DNA from: Anadara kagoshimensis
Taxonomy: Eukaryota > Mollusca > Bivalvia > Arcoida > Arcidae
Direction: 5' to 3'
Assembly (NCBI GenBank): GCA_021292105.1
Contig: CM037870.1
Coordinates: 8,529,558-8,593,557 of the forward strand
Length of the DNA stretch: 64,000 bases
In this document: positions 22,901 to 35,780 of the stretch, one piece after another
Layout of the letters: every line of letters starts with the position of its first letter
Position numbering within the stretch: position 1 is the first letter of the stretch
Notes under the pieces: model-generated
Told to the model about the DNA's origin: nothing
Seen by the model: the letters and a program-made list of their open reading frames with translations, nothing else
The model's database searches: none
Position numbers and translations under genes: made by a program

Positions 22901-23298
22901 ATGATAATATTCAAATGCATTTTTATCAAAACACTTGTTAACGTTCGATGTGCAGAGAAACTTGATTTTTATTACAATTACATTGCAAGATGCAAAACGG
23001 GGTTACCCTTCATTCGTCAATCACAAATAGATTAAGAGATGCAGATACTCCTGATCAAATTTGGAAATCATCTATTTCCAATTTTGTATAGATCTGAGAA
23101 GAGAGAGGAATACAGGGATGATGAATCATGTTTTAACAATGTAAAGTTGTACAACCGACAAAAGAGAAATAAAAAAAAACGTCCAAAAATAATTCTGAAC
23201 GACCTATGTTAATGTTATATATCTGGAGAGTGAGTTACTAAATCCGGAAGGTATACAAGTAATAGTAGTCTATTTTAGACTTACCGTTACTATACACG
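22901..23298. other. No gene recognised
   Basis: AT-rich; nothing identifiable. Confidence 0.5.
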
Positions 23299-23518
23299 TA
23301 CAGTACAGGCCTGTCGAATACTTAACGCACACCTAACGAAAAGTTAGCCGAAGGTCAGCTATCGAGGGTCCGAGATAACGATAGCTAGTGACCGAAAACC
23401 AACGAGAGATCGATAGCAACTGCTGGAATATATAGCTGACTAAGAGTGGAGATCAGCTATAGATTCGGCACTAATTCGTCGGCTGATTGTTAAACTTTCG
23501 ACACGTCCGTACTGTAGC
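23299..23518 (+). mobile_element. TIR-215 element, full length
   Basis: acaggcctgtcgaatactta and ttaaactttcgacacgtccg end the element. The interior has gatagctagtgaccgaaaac and gagagatcgatagcaactgc. It is non-coding. Confidence 0.85.
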
Positions 23519-24044
23519 GTAATCACGTATATATCATGTATATTTAGTTTAAGGTATTTTGGCAACTTTTGATAGACCTTGGGGTGATGTCTGTACACAT
23601 ACATATCTGGATTATAAGAAATTACTTAACGATTCTATGAGAAAAATGCAGGTGCGGCGCTCATATATAGACTTGAGTTCAATTTGATGTAGGTAACTTC
23701 TAAGTACAGGAAGTTAGTTGAATCAAGGAGACAATCTTTAAAAAGTAACTATGTTACGTGTGCAATGTCAAATTCTTTTATACTTCCATAACAAAAAGAA
23801 AACTAAACTTCATTTCTACAATTTTATTTAAAGAAATGTTTTCAACAACAAATCGACAATTGAAATAACAATATTGCCGTAGGAAGTAAAAAATAGCATC
23901 GCTATGGCGTAGGAATTTAAATGCCTCTGGGCGCCATCCATAATAAGATGACGTCACTGAGAGTCAATCCATTCATGCAAACGTAACAGAAAAATATGGC
24001 CAATCAAAATGCTTGAAAGAAGGGAGAAATGACTTATTTAGCTA
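23519..24044. other. No gene recognised
   Basis: Nothing identifiable; one GACGTCACTGAGAGTC phrase near 23950. Confidence 0.45.
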
Positions 24045-24133
24045 TAGTACAGATCCGTCAAAAGTTTAACACCAAGCTAACATATTAGTGCCTCATCAAC
24101 ACATCTCGGCTTTAGAAAGCTCGACAGGTTTTC
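24045..24133 (+). mobile_element. TIR-215 element, internally deleted
   Basis: agtacagatccgtcaaaagt, then accaagctaacatattag is a left end. aaagctcgacaggtt closes it after only ~90 bp, so most of the interior is missing. Confidence 0.6.
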
Positions 24134-24944
24134 CACCGTTTCTATTCATCTATCGTCAGCTTTTTTGTCACAGTGACAACCGATCTTCTAACAGAACACA
24201 CTCTAGGAAAACGGTCTCTGGTTTTTGATTATTGCAGATGTAGCAAACTTGGAATAAACGGATAATAGTAATGGCGCCGTTTTAATTTGAACACATTCTA
24301 AGAAAACTATCTGATCATTGCTTGATTATATGTAACGACAAAATAACCTTGGGTATGTGTAACTAAGTTCTACTGAAAATATTTTTGTAATAGGCTGAGG
24401 AATAATTCTGAACCTGTAACACATTTTGAAACACCCTGTATGTCATCCTCAAGTATGGCGCCTAACTACATCTTACATATACATACGTATGCAAATGAAG
24501 CACAGTTGTATTTGACCCTATATATGGTGCTATATAACGCTCCAAGCTGTCTTGATTGAATATAATTAATAATTTATTACTAAGTGCATGCTTACCGAGC
24601 GAGATAATTCCCAAAATTTAGTTACACATATTTCAAGAACCAGGGTTGACGTCAGTATATGTAGAGGTTTGCTTTGAATATGTCCCCAATGGGCACACGA
24701 TGAACTATTAGCTGACACTGCATTAATAAAATCTATCAAACATCTATATTTATCAGTTATCAGTTATCCCCCCCCCCAAAAAAAAGGGAATACATTCATA
24801 TTTTAGAATGGAGTTCGCCAGTGTACTACTAGATACCCTGTAACATTTCTGCAGAACAATATTTTTCATTGTAGATGGAGTAGCTTCAGTTCACATTTTC
24901 CTGTAAAAATGGCGTTATTTCAGGAAATTTAGAGGCATACAAAT
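24134..24944. other. No gene recognised
   Basis: Unassigned, with a short poly-C/poly-A junction near 24770. Confidence 0.5.
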
Positions 24945-25028
24945 CCATGTCCGAATCACAATCCAGAAGCAAAGTAAAAACTTTGGAACTGACAAGTTAG
25001 GTTAGACACGTAAACTTCTACCAGGGTA
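24945..25028 (-). mobile_element. RT-element tail, copy 10
   Basis: aaatccatgtccgaatcaca, agaagcaaagtaaaaacttt and taggttagacacgtaaactt, truncated at ctaccaggg. It is very similar to the tails of copies 12 and 18, so it is among the younger insertions. Confidence 0.85.
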
Positions 25029-25147
25029 TCTAAACGTTCGACACAAACGTTAAGCGGATATTGACCACGTGGTATGCTGGCGGACTCCATTATAAAGCTT
25101 TCATTGGTCATTGTCATCAGTAGATTGCATTAGATGCAGTAATTTAC

Positions 25148-25500
25148 CTGCTTCTCCTGTTTATGATCTAAAAGTTTCACAATTAATGCGCTATGGTAGA
25201 ACTTGTTCCCACTACGGAAATTTCATAAAGCAAACTGGCAATGGATAGCACAATCCCAGGCTTATCATGACCTCAAAAACTGGTATGGCCGTCATTACAA
25301 TATCGTAGATAAGTATGATTTTGACGTGCAATATTCATTCTCAATTTCGCACGTGGCGATTGTACCTAGTTCAACAGGAGGTCATTACCCTTCCGGAGCA
25401 CTTGGCCTCATTTCCTGGTGGAAGTTAATGTGTGTTACTTAATTTGCTTTTTTCTAAGTTTTTTGTTTTTGGTTTGGGATTATGATTTGGATATGGAATG
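25148..25500 (+). mobile_element. RT-element copy 11, opposite to copy 10
   Basis: It starts in the RT thumb (read as PASPVYDLKVSQLMRYGRTC), continues through atggccgtcattacaatatc to the 3' region (acgtggcgattgtacctag, tacccttccggagcac) and ends near gatttggatatggaatggtg. Copy 10 lies ~120 bp upstream on the other strand, making a diverging inverted pair. Confidence 0.8.
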
Positions 25501-26516
25501 GTGTTTTAATGTTTGATTTGTACAAGTTTTATTATTTTTCGATTGTAAGGAATCTCAAAACACCATTTGACAAAATCTGATATACAGCCATAACATCTAA
25601 ATCAGAAAAATACTTCTCTGGCTTGAAGGGATGTTTTAATGCATAATTATAAGACTAGAAGGCAAACCTCGGTAGCTATACTTCAATGTTTAATATGCAT
25701 AAAACTGCAACCAAATCTTCGCCGGAAGCAACCGTTTCACGTATCTAGGTATTAATGGCAAGATGGCCAAGGACATAATATATGAAGTGAAAAATGGAAA
25801 GAAAAAGAAAAACTTAAATGAAATGTTTTAAGTAATATCTGCATTCTGTATCTAGCTAGGTTTGTACGGTTTGATGAACATTAATATGTCTATGACATAA
25901 TATAATAATATTAAATCAAGAGAAAAAGAGAATGAGACGAACAAAAATAGGCTGTTTACCATGCACTCTGATTTTTTTGTAAACTTATGACGTCAATCCC
26001 TTGGTCGGATAAAAGGTGCTAATATTAGTTTATTACAATACCTAACCAAATTTTAAAAAACCACGTAAATGATTGTACATTTGGCATTTTAGTTAATATG
26101 ACTTTTGTTGAGGTCTTTGATTAATTTTGGTTTCCGGAAACCTAATAAGTATAATGATCATACACCTGCTTCTGAAAGTTTATTTATGAGCGAGCAATTA
26201 AAGATGGTGGTCTATGTACCGTAATCAGTAATAATTATATAATCCACTTACATGGCTATTACAAGATCAAATTATCTACAATGGTTTTACACGGAAATAG
26301 CATTGATTTTTATATCTCGTATAACATAGCTATTTTGTCTTGAACTCGGTTTAATAGCAGTGTACTTTATTAAGCTTACAAGAGTAATGATTTACAACAC
26401 AAATATATCTCATATAAGTACTCAGGTTTTAATGTTTTATGTACTTTTGATATCTCATTCCAGCCCACACAGAATGATGCTAATAGTAGCAAACTCTTGT
26501 AGGCATTATTAATACA
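25501..26516. other. No gene recognised
   Basis: AT-rich; no repeat family identified. Confidence 0.5.
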
Positions 26517-27032
<516 letters not shown>

Positions 27033-27035
27033 ACT

Positions 27036-27297
27036 ACTAGTATATTGTTGATAAGTTTGATGTCTCTGTGGCCAGGATTGCCCTGACTGGCGTCTCGTAG
27101 TTCCATGTTCCTTTCACACAATTTTGATTACACACGTGGCGGGTGTAGCTAGCTAAACAGGAGGTGCTTACCATTCCGGAGCATCCGGCTTCACTTCCCT
27201 GGTGGAAGTTCACGTTTCTAACCTAACTGGTCAGTTCCAAAGTTTTTACTTTGCTTCTGGATTGTGATTCGGACATTAATTAGTATGTTTGTTTTGA
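27036..27297 (+). mobile_element. RT-element 3' fragment, copy 12
   Basis: It starts in the last RT codons (tattgttgataagtttgatg) and includes the full 3' region and terminus. The sequence is close to that of copy 18. It appears to have replaced or inserted into the end of a TIR-215 copy. Confidence 0.87.
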
Positions 27298-27469
27298 TAT
27301 ATAGAATCTCGCTGTGGACAACACTATTATTATTTCTTGTTGAAAATACCGAGTTTCAACACCTGAAAAATGAGTACTGCACTTATTAAGTACGTCATTG
27401 ATCAAGTTATTTTGGACTTGTCTCTGTGGCGCATTAAGTTAAGTCGTGATTTATGCTAAGCGAGTTTGT
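27298..27469. other. Short unassigned spacer
   Basis: No feature seen between retroelement copy 12 and the 41-bp satellite. Confidence 0.5.
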
Positions 27470-28300
27470 CCTTGTTCAAATCGCAATTCGAAAGTCAACC
27501 ACAAACATACCGCCCCAAGTTCAAACACTATTCCAAAAGTCAATCGCAAAAACATAACGGTTCATGTTCAAATCGAAACCCAAGAGCCACAAACATACCG
27601 CTGCATGATCAAATCGAAACCCAAAAGCCACAAACATACCGCTGCATGATAAAATCGAAACCCAAAAGCCACAAACATACCGCTACATGTTCAAATCGAA
27701 ACCCAAAAGCCACAAACATACCGCTACATGTTCAAATCGAAACCCAAAAGCCACAAACATACCGCTACATGTACAAATCGAAACCCAAAAGCCACAAACA
27801 TACCGCTGCATGTTCAAATCGAAACCCAAAAGCCACAAACATACCGCTACATGTTCAAATCGAAACCTAAAAGCCACAAACATACCGCCACATGTTCAAA
27901 TCGAAACCCAAAAGCCACAAACATACCGCTACATGTTCAAATCGAAACCTAAAAGCCACAAACATACCGCTGCATGTTCAAATCGAAACCCAAAAGCCAC
28001 AAACATATCGCTGCATGTTCAAATCGAAACCCAAAAGCCACAAACATACCGCTGCATGTTCAAATCGAAACTCAAAAGCCACAAACATACCGCTACATGT
28101 TCAAATCGAAACCCAAAAGCCACAAACATACCGCTGCATGTTCAAATCGAAACCCAAGAGCCACAAACATACCGCTACATGTTCAAATCGAAACCCAAAA
28201 GCCACAAACATACCGCTACATGTTCAAATCGAAACCCAAAAGCCACAAACATACCGCTGCATGATCAAACACCATTCCAAAAGACAATCACAAACATTCT
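27470..28300. repeat. 41-bp satellite, about 20 units, related to the RT-element tail
   Basis: The unit is atgttcaaatcgaaacccaa, then aagccacaaacataccgctg, c. Starts at 27687, 27728, 27892 and 27974 differ by multiples of 41. Alignment by eye with the retroelement tail (aaacataccaatccatgt, tcaaatcacaatcc, aaagc) shows the same words in the same circular order, with ~8 bp lost. The first units (27470-27550) are the most diverged. Open frames up to 211 codons result from the repeat. Confidence 0.93.
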
Positions 28301-28425
28301 GGATTTTTGGATTGTGATTTGAACATTGACCGGTATGTTTGTGATTGACTTTTGGGATTGTGATTTGAACATTGACCGGCATGTTTGTGGTTGACTTTTG
28401 GAATAGTGTTTGAACATGTTAGTGG
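28301..28425. repeat. Inverted continuation of the 41-bp satellite
   Basis: Three partial units appear in the opposite orientation: attgtgatttgaacattgac, cggtatgtttgtgattgac, ttttgggattgtgatttgaac. The last part, gaatagtgtttgaacatg, is the reverse complement of catgttcaaacactattcc at 27517-27535, so both edges carry the same variant. Confidence 0.88.
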
Positions 28426-28874
28426 TTTCTATGTCCGCTGGACATAGGTAAAATTACATAAGAACATATATGATAATTGTGATTTTTTTACTTGCAAAAC
28501 AATCAATGTTGGCAATATTCTGTACTATTATTATGCGGAGATAAAATTTGCACTCATGTCACATGGTCTATACTTATGTACATCTTAAATATCAAAGACA
28601 GATGGATTAAACTAATGTCGATTACCAAACAAGGTAAAATTAATATGTGTGGGTTTGAAGCTTCTCAAAAAAGGTAACATAATCACTGGCATATGTGGGT
28701 TGGCAACTCCCCCGGATTAGAAATACAGAAAGTCGGTCAAATGTTGGAAGAAAACTTATAGAATTTGATATGTTCAAGAATTTTTCACCAATTAAAGATA
28801 CAAAAGGTTTCCTAAAACAATTATTTTATTTAGGTTGACATTTGTTTATACTCTTGTGGCCAAAATATGACGAT
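28426..28874. other. No gene recognised
   Basis: A 61-codon frame at 28492-28677 has no recognisable features. Confidence 0.5.
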
Positions 28875-29010
28875 AGAAGGTATTTACCCTTCCGTAGCAA
28901 CCGGTCTCATTTTCCTAGTGAAATTTTGCCTGTTAAGCTGAATTTTCCAGTTTTCAAAGTTTTTTGCTTTGTGGTCTAACATGCACCGGTATGTTTGTTT
29001 TTCTTTCTAC
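28875..29010 (+). mobile_element. RT-element tail, copy 13
   Basis: Only the last ~130 bp: ggtatttacccttccgtagc, attttcctagtgaaa, aagttttttgctttgtgg and caccggtatgtttgttttt. It is diverged. Confidence 0.75.
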
Positions 29011-29214
29011 CTCAACATAATTCACGTTTTTGAAGCAATATGACTCCATTACCGGTAGCATTCATAAGAGAATGTGTGATTTCCGGGTTTCAAAATGATT
29101 CAGCGTCTATTTTTGGGAATCATTGCAGTTGTTGGCCTAATCGCTAATGAAGAATGCTTGCTTTGTAAAGACACATTAAACGAAATATTGAGAACGTAAG
29201 ACGACAATATATAT

Positions 29215-29340
29215 ACCCTGAGGACCCAGCCTCATTTCCCTTGTGGAAGTTCACGTGTCTAACTCAACTTGTCAGTTTCAAAGTTCTTACTTTGCTTCTT
29301 GATTGTGATTCGGACATGGATTAGTATGTTTGTTTTTGAT
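29215..29340 (+). mobile_element. RT-element tail, copy 14
   Basis: cctcatttcccttgtggaag, acgtgtctaactcaacttg, ttcttgattgtgattcgg and atggattagtatgtttg. It is close to the copy 18 tail. Its 5' break is inside the second predicted hairpin region. Confidence 0.82.
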
Positions 29341-30604
29341 ACACACCCTTTTCGAATTAATAACAGAATAGGTGAAACTCAAGGGTTCATAATCATTCCT
29401 TAACTGTTTTGGGTATCGTTTTCAGTACCTATATCAGCATCATTAGCAAAATTAGTGATATTTTATGTTTTACAATGATTTCATTACTATTTTGGGATCA
29501 TTTTTGTACCAATACTTGAAACTTTTGGCCTAATCGCCAATGAAACATTTTTGCTTAGTGTAGCCAAATAGACATTTGACATTTGGACTTTAAGTTCGCG
29601 GATGTGAACGACTCATCAAGAGTCTTTTATTACAATGTTTGCAAGCTATTTCCTTATATTGAATTTCTGCCTTTACTAAATTTAGTCGCTCAATTTGTCT
29701 ATGTGTCTGAAGCTTAGAGATAGTCTGTCTGAGGAGGCGTTGTCAGGATGGCATCTTGATAAGGCATTCCTTACTGGGGAATTAATCGATCCATTCGTCA
29801 TGGCAGGTATTTATTGTTTTAATAATAATACAAGTCAGCAACTTACAGAGTCTGGGTGTCAATTACATGTAATGTTATACTATAAGTTAGGTGACACAGT
29901 AAGTTCATTAGCATCAGGAGAAGTGATTAGGTCGTCAAAAAGTACCAATGTCCGAATGAAACAGAAAGGATTCCATTGACAAGTACATTCCATGGAAATT
30001 TCATTTTACTGAAAAATGCCTACAAATGACAAAACTTAAACCATTTGGAGCATTTGTGAAAAAATCTGTTATAGTAAATCATATCTGAAAACCAATATCA
30101 TTATAATGCGCTGATTTACACTTTGACAAAAACCTGGATATAATTAACATTTGATTTGTACATTACAAACTGAGAGAGAGAAAGAGAAAGAGAGAGAGAG
30201 AGAGAGAGGAGAGAGCTAAATAAAAGCGGGAAATGCTGCACACGGTGATTGGAAATTAGTAGTGGTAATAGGGCCAATTTTAATGGCGACTTGTACTTGT
30301 TTTTGCCAAAATTGAATAAACTGCCAAGTGTTAATTGTTGGCAAAGAAATTCATACAATTATAAACCGAGTCTCTATGGATAATTGTGAAAGATAATAAA
30401 ACATTATAACAGCAAGTTGTTTGTCACTGACCATAAGTTTTGATAAGAAATGTGTTCTCTATTTTCAATGTTGCCTGGATGGTCGTTGATACAAGTTTCA
30501 AAATCACCAAATTTTTCGAAACAAACAATAATACAAATTCAAAACATAAATAAAAATCAAAATATCATTATCAAATTGATATTTTTATAACAATGTACTT
30601 TAGT
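29341..30604. other. No gene recognised; one 94-codon frame
   Basis: Segments near 29150 and 29530 share ttggcctaatcgc and aatgaa, suggesting a diverged duplication around copy 14. The frame at 29695-29979 (94 codons, starting MSMCLKLRDSLSEEALSG) is the least repeat-like ORF of the region but shows no domain, signal peptide or splice context that I recognise. A GA run lies at 30170-30215. Confidence 0.4.
30170..30215. repeat. (GA)n microsatellite
   Basis: A purine run of gaga with a few aaag interruptions. Confidence 0.9.
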
Positions 30605-30735
30605 TTAAGGTATTAACCCTTCCGGAGCACCAGGCCTCACCTCTCTGGTGGACGTTCGCGTATTTAGTCTAATTTGACAGTTTCAAAGTTTTTAATTTGC
30701 TCTGAGAAGAGATTGGTATAGATTTTTTTTTTTAA
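30605..30735 (+). mobile_element. RT-element tail, copy 15
   Basis: ggtattaacccttccggagc, accaggcctcacctctctgg, gtttcaaagtttttaatttg and agattggtatagattttt. 5'-truncated and diverged. Confidence 0.78.
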
Positions 30736-31924
30736 TTTTTTTTTTATTTTTGTGATGAATTTTTATCCACTTTTGACATTTTAATCAATAATTTCACAAC
30801 ATACTATAAATTAAAGCAAAATTCAAATTTTGATTCATCAATGGATTGCTTCGAACAATTGTACACTGCTCATTTGGTGAGAATTCTATCGGTGCTTCTT
30901 AGTGATACTAAGAGTCCGTGTACTGTGCTAAAAACTATCCAATGAAAAAGGACCAAAACATTATTTCGGACTGTATTATACGGCAATAAAGCCTTGGCGT
31001 AACCAATCACTAAATGTCAGATAGGAATTTATAGTTCTTATTACACAGAACTGGTGGAAAAAATATAATTTTTATTAATAAGAACATAATATATGATGAA
31101 ATAATTAAGTCTACATTAATAAAAATTAGAAGTTACTTTAAATTGTATTACATATTTGAGCTACATGCTGTTTATGATGTTTTATAAAACTCGTTTATGA
31201 CCCAAACTATGTTGTTTTAAAAGAACAATAATTTTTTGCATGTTCTGACATTGTAGATGTTTTAAAAAATAAGGTTAATCAGGTCGTAAATCTTAAAATT
31301 ATTCGGCTAAAGTTTATACTTGACCTACATTTAAAAAAATGACACATTTTAAAACTCCAACTGTCCCAATTCCAGATAATAATTAGAACAGAACGTAGTT
31401 TATTCGGCTTTAACAATACACTTCTTCTTATGATTAATTTAGTCAAGTTTGAAGACATGTCCTTGAAAATATTAAATAGACCATATATTATATATATAAT
31501 TCCAAATATGTCTATAAAGTTTACCCTTTGTATGTGGTAATTATATATATAAAAAACTTTAAAATAAGTTGAAATGTTCTCTAAAACATAAACATATTTT
31601 CTATTATTTTGTACCATTCATTTATATATAACAAGAAGAATCGTACACAACGGTGAATCATGTTTACAGCTCTCGTATGTTCGGAAGGGTTTTGTAATTT
31701 TTCTGTCTAATTAGCGACACGGCATGACCACGAGTTATCTCCCTTTATCTGTATTCTTAAAAAGGGAAAAACGCCGTATAACACATCATGACAACTATCA
31801 ACAATTGAGCGGAGATAGATTTCTCCATTCTAACACCTCATAGAAAACTAAGCACAATATACAACTTTACAAAATACACGAGACACGGATTGGAAACAGA
31901 ACACGAAAATATGAACATACTGCA
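30736..31924. other. No gene recognised
   Basis: Strongly AT-rich. A 112-codon minus frame at 31279-31617 is low-complexity and unrecognised. Confidence 0.5.
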
Positions 31925-32475
31925 TATATGAAACAATCACAAACACTGGATACATGAAATAAATACTGGATACATGAATCAAATACTGGATACTTGAAAC
32001 AAATACTGGATACTTGAAACAAATACTGATACTTGAAACAAATACTGGATACTTGAAACAAATACTGGATACATGAAACAAATACTGGATACATGGAACA
32101 AATACTGGATACATGAAACAAATACTGAATACATGAAACAAATACTGGATACATGAGACAAACACTGAATACATGAAACAAATACTGAATACATGAAACA
32201 AATACTGAATACATGAAACAAACACTGAATACATAAAACAAATACTGGATACTTGAAACAAATGCTGGATACTTGAAACAAAATACATGAAACAAATACT
32301 GGATACATGAAACAAATACTGGATACTTGAAACAAAATACATGAAACAAACACTGAATACATGAAACAAATACTGGATACATGAGAGAAACACTGGATAC
32401 ATGAGACAAACACTGGATACATGAGACAAACACTGGATACATGAGACAAACACTGGATACATGAAATAAAAACTT
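31925..32475. repeat. 20-bp minisatellite, about 27 units
   Basis: The unit is gaaacaaatactggatacat. Variants include acttgaaac, gagacaaacactgg and tgaatacat, plus two 6-bp deletions giving gaaacaaaatacat (32275-32290, 32328-32345). Subtypes are clustered: ggatacttg near 31985-32060, gaatacatg near 32120-32230, gagacaaacactgg near 32395-32460. Minus-strand frames of up to 211 codons are by-products (20 is not a multiple of 3). Confidence 0.95.
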
Positions 32476-33145
32476 TGATACATGTAACAATGACATGTTT
32501 ACGTACCTTTAACTCAAACATGACAACATCGTATGATTTGATTGGTCCTTATATACATAACTTACATATGTGTTCAATGTTTAAATGTCATCTAAATGTA
32601 TAATTAAGATATAATGAGTTATGAATTATATAAACGTACGCATATTAAATTTATTTTCCTGGAAACAAAGTAAAAGTACATACAAAAATATCAGCATATA
32701 TTTTCAGCGGAAACTGCTGTATTAACAAATATTATATCAGTCTAGATTTCCAGATATCAAAAGAGAAACTTTCTGGATAATTAATTAGTGGTTTCATATT
32801 GTATGTAGCTGTGATAAGTAGGCTGAATATCTTATAAAATTCACGTTTACAAAAGGGAACTAGCCTAACCAATGCATGAAGGTCGGGCAAACGAGAAATA
32901 TGAAATATAACAAACTCTGACAAAAGTTTTTAGTTATTAATTATGTAGGTCATTTCAAACGTAATACAATGCGTTCTTAAAGAAAGAAAAATTACCTGAA
33001 ACTTTTTCGAGGTAAATTTCTCCTAAAATGAGACTATTTTATGGGATATTAAAAAATAAATGAAAACAGTAAAGTAATCTTGCATTAATAATTGAAAAGT
33101 GATCATGAATAAAAATCATTTAGGTTTCTAAAACTTTGTAAATAC

Positions 33146-33146
<1 letters not shown>
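32476..33146. other. No gene recognised
   Basis: AT-rich; the 63-codon minus frame at 32732-32923 is unrecognised. Confidence 0.5.
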
Positions 33147-33192
<46 letters not shown>

Positions 33193-33451
33193 AACTTTAA
33201 TAAGTCGTCCACAGAACGTTTCATGAAATAACCTTTCTCTATCCATCTCGCTCCAATGAATTTTTTTCAGTCGTCTACAGAACTTTTGATGGAATAACCC
33301 CCCCTCTCTCTCTCTCTCCTCTCTCTCTCTGAACTTTAATCTTTAATAAGTCGTCCACAGAACGTTTCATGAAATAACCTTTCTCTATCCATCTCGCTCC
33401 AATGAATTTTTTTCAGTCGTCTACAGAACTTTTGATGGAATAACCCTCTCT

Positions 33452-33493
<42 letters not shown>

Positions 33494-33495
33494 CA
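33147..33495. repeat. (CT)n tracts with a ~146-bp duplicated spacer
   Basis: Three CT blocks (33147-33187, 33301-33330, 33446-33493) alternate with a nearly identical spacer (agtcgtccacagaacgtttc, then tctatccatctcgctccaat, then cagtcgtctacagaactttt), seen at 33200-33300 and 33349-33445. Within the spacer the phrase gtcgtc/tacagaac itself occurs twice. Confidence 0.93.
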
Positions 33496-34179
33496 CGGGA
33501 TATTTGATGTAATAAGCACTAGATGAATTTCTATTTTGAGGACTAAGAACGCTGTATTATAATCAATGAAGAAAATTGTATCAGCAGAAATAAATTAACA
33601 AAGAAATGAGCGCAGTGAGAAGGTGAATTAGTATTTATTTGGGCCAAGGCCTACGTAATCAATAGGCACACTAATATATATAAATATAGACTGATGTGGG
33701 AGACTAATGGTACAACACCCAAAGTCAAGTACTGTCTAGGTCTAGGTCTAGTTCACGGGATACCTCATCAAAGGTGGAAGACGATGAGTGCGTAAAGGTG
33801 GCATATCTAAACCTAATCCATCTCCCCTGTATATCTAATATGTCTAGCTATAACTTGATGTTACTGTTAAGAGACATCAGTTTTCACACCCAATTTCATT
33901 TTTAAAATTTTTGATTTCGGATGAAGAATTTTTTAAATGTCATATCAGATCTTTTTATATATTTAATCCAATAATAGAACTACATACGACAATTTGACCT
34001 GATTTTAAAGAGAAACAAACGTATATAAATAGAAATTCTGATTACCAAAGTACATTATGTCCTCATTATTTAAAACCAACTCGAGTTAGCAGTACACCGA
34101 GCTAGAACGGGTCAGGTGTAAATTATTTTAAATCTGATCAATGATTGCCAATTAGGCCAAATCTTTATTTATGTAAATG
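33496..34179. other. No gene recognised
   Basis: Includes a small repeat aggtctaggtctag near 33738. Nothing else. Confidence 0.5.
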
Positions 34180-34396
34180 TTCGGTACAGACTTGTCGAAA
34201 ATTTTACACTGAGGCAATGAAAAGTTGGCTAAAGGACGGCTACCGAGGGTCCAAAATTTTGATTGCTAGTGCCCGAAAAGTTTTGAAAGATAGATAACAG
34301 CTGCTGAAATATACCTAAGTAAGGTTCTAGATGAGCTATAGATTCGGAAATATTTTTTTCGTCGAGTGTTAAACTTTCAACAGGTACATACTGTAC
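34180..34396 (+). mobile_element. TIR-215 element, full length
   Basis: gtacagacttgtcgaaaatt and ttaaactttcaacaggtaca are the ends. The interior has gctaccgagggtcc and gatagataacagctgctg. Confidence 0.83.
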
Positions 34397-34739
34397 CTTA
34401 GTTTACTCAAGGTTAATATATTTAAATTTTTTCACTGTTAAAATAGACGTCATATTCGTCCTTCGGTAAATAGGTACAGATACTAGTGATGACGCACAGT
34501 GATCCATTGTTTGTTTATAAAAGACTAAAGCTTACATAGGATATTAAATTCATTCATGGCATTGAGCATTATACTTCACTTCGATCTGTGATATAAGTAT
34601 TGATTTGACAAAAAAGAAATTAGCTTCAACAAATCGCTACCTGACAATTTTATATAATAGATCAATGTCATGCTTACATATAGTTCGAAAATGACTGATC
34701 TACATTCGTAAAAAAAAATTCTCCTTTTTTTAGTTTTGT

Positions 34740-34920
34740 ACTCTCCCTCTCTCTCTTTCTCTCTCTCATATTAATTTTAAAAATAACTTTCTTTTCTTAG
34801 TTTTGTTTTTATTTAATCCCTCTTTCTGTCTCGTCTTAAGTTTTAAAATAATTTTATTTTGCTGGTGTTTATTATTCTCTCTCTCTCTCGCCCTAATTTT
34901 TAAAATCGTTTTCTTTTAAT

Positions 34921-34960
<40 letters not shown>
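34740..34960. repeat. Cluster of CT-rich tracts
   Basis: Four CT runs (34742-34768, 34818-34830, 34877-34890, 34921-34958) separated by similar spacers containing taattttaaaa or tttaaaat followed by ttttctttt. The ~50-60 bp spacing suggests a degraded compound repeat. Confidence 0.8.
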
Positions 34961-35519
34961 CTGGCTGTTTTAGCGGGAAATGTTTATTCGTGGAAGTTTC
35001 TATCATATAAACAAGATAAATGAAAATTAGATTACACTAATTTACCTCTTTGTTACTAGGAACTGAAATATTCGCAGGATTGTCATTTTATTATCATTTC
35101 ATTTGTTATGTCATGTGTTGCTTCTGCCCATACACATTGTGATGTCGAAATCAAAACCTTTCGAGATTAATCACTTTCTTTAATTAATTTTTGTAAAGAA
35201 AACTCGTGATTTCTGACACGTAACTTTATTGCAGAATATGTGTTTATGTGACCCCCTAACAATTAGTCTCTAATTCAAGACGTTAATTCACAAATATTAC
35301 GCCAAATCTGAAATCGAAGTAAATGATGCCTCACCCATAACAAGTAAAAAAATTATGTTTCCTTATAAACAATCCCAAGGTCAGACGTGACGAGCTACAC
35401 CAATCTTCTCCATCGTTCTATTTACAGGTAAACAGACTCTAGGAAATTTAATTAAAAACGATAAACGTGCGTTAATACATGATCGAAGGTGTGTGTATTC
35501 TCAAACTTACTCTCACTCC
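34961..35519. other. No gene recognised
   Basis: Nothing identifiable before the GT/GA array. Confidence 0.5.
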
Positions 35520-35521
35520 GT

Positions 35522-35567
<46 letters not shown>

Positions 35568-35615
35568 TAACCGACGTATTGACAATCTGTATCCTCAAAC
35601 TAACTATAACTTCGT

Positions 35616-35654
<39 letters not shown>

Positions 35655-35705
35655 AGATAAACGACGTATTGACAATCTGTATCCTCAAACTAACTATAAC
35701 TTCGT

Positions 35706-35780
<75 letters not shown>

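Noticed and set aside
27687..28322. 211-codon Lys/His/Thr-rich ORF
   Set aside because: It lies entirely in the 41-bp satellite, and all three frames give the same rotating peptide.
27470..28425. CRISPR-like array
   Set aside because: Whole units, not just parts of them, are conserved, there are no unique spacers, and the DNA is eukaryotic.
31848..32521. Long minus-strand Cys/Phe/Val-rich ORFs
   Set aside because: They are produced by the 20-bp array and are open in three frames for the same arithmetic reason.
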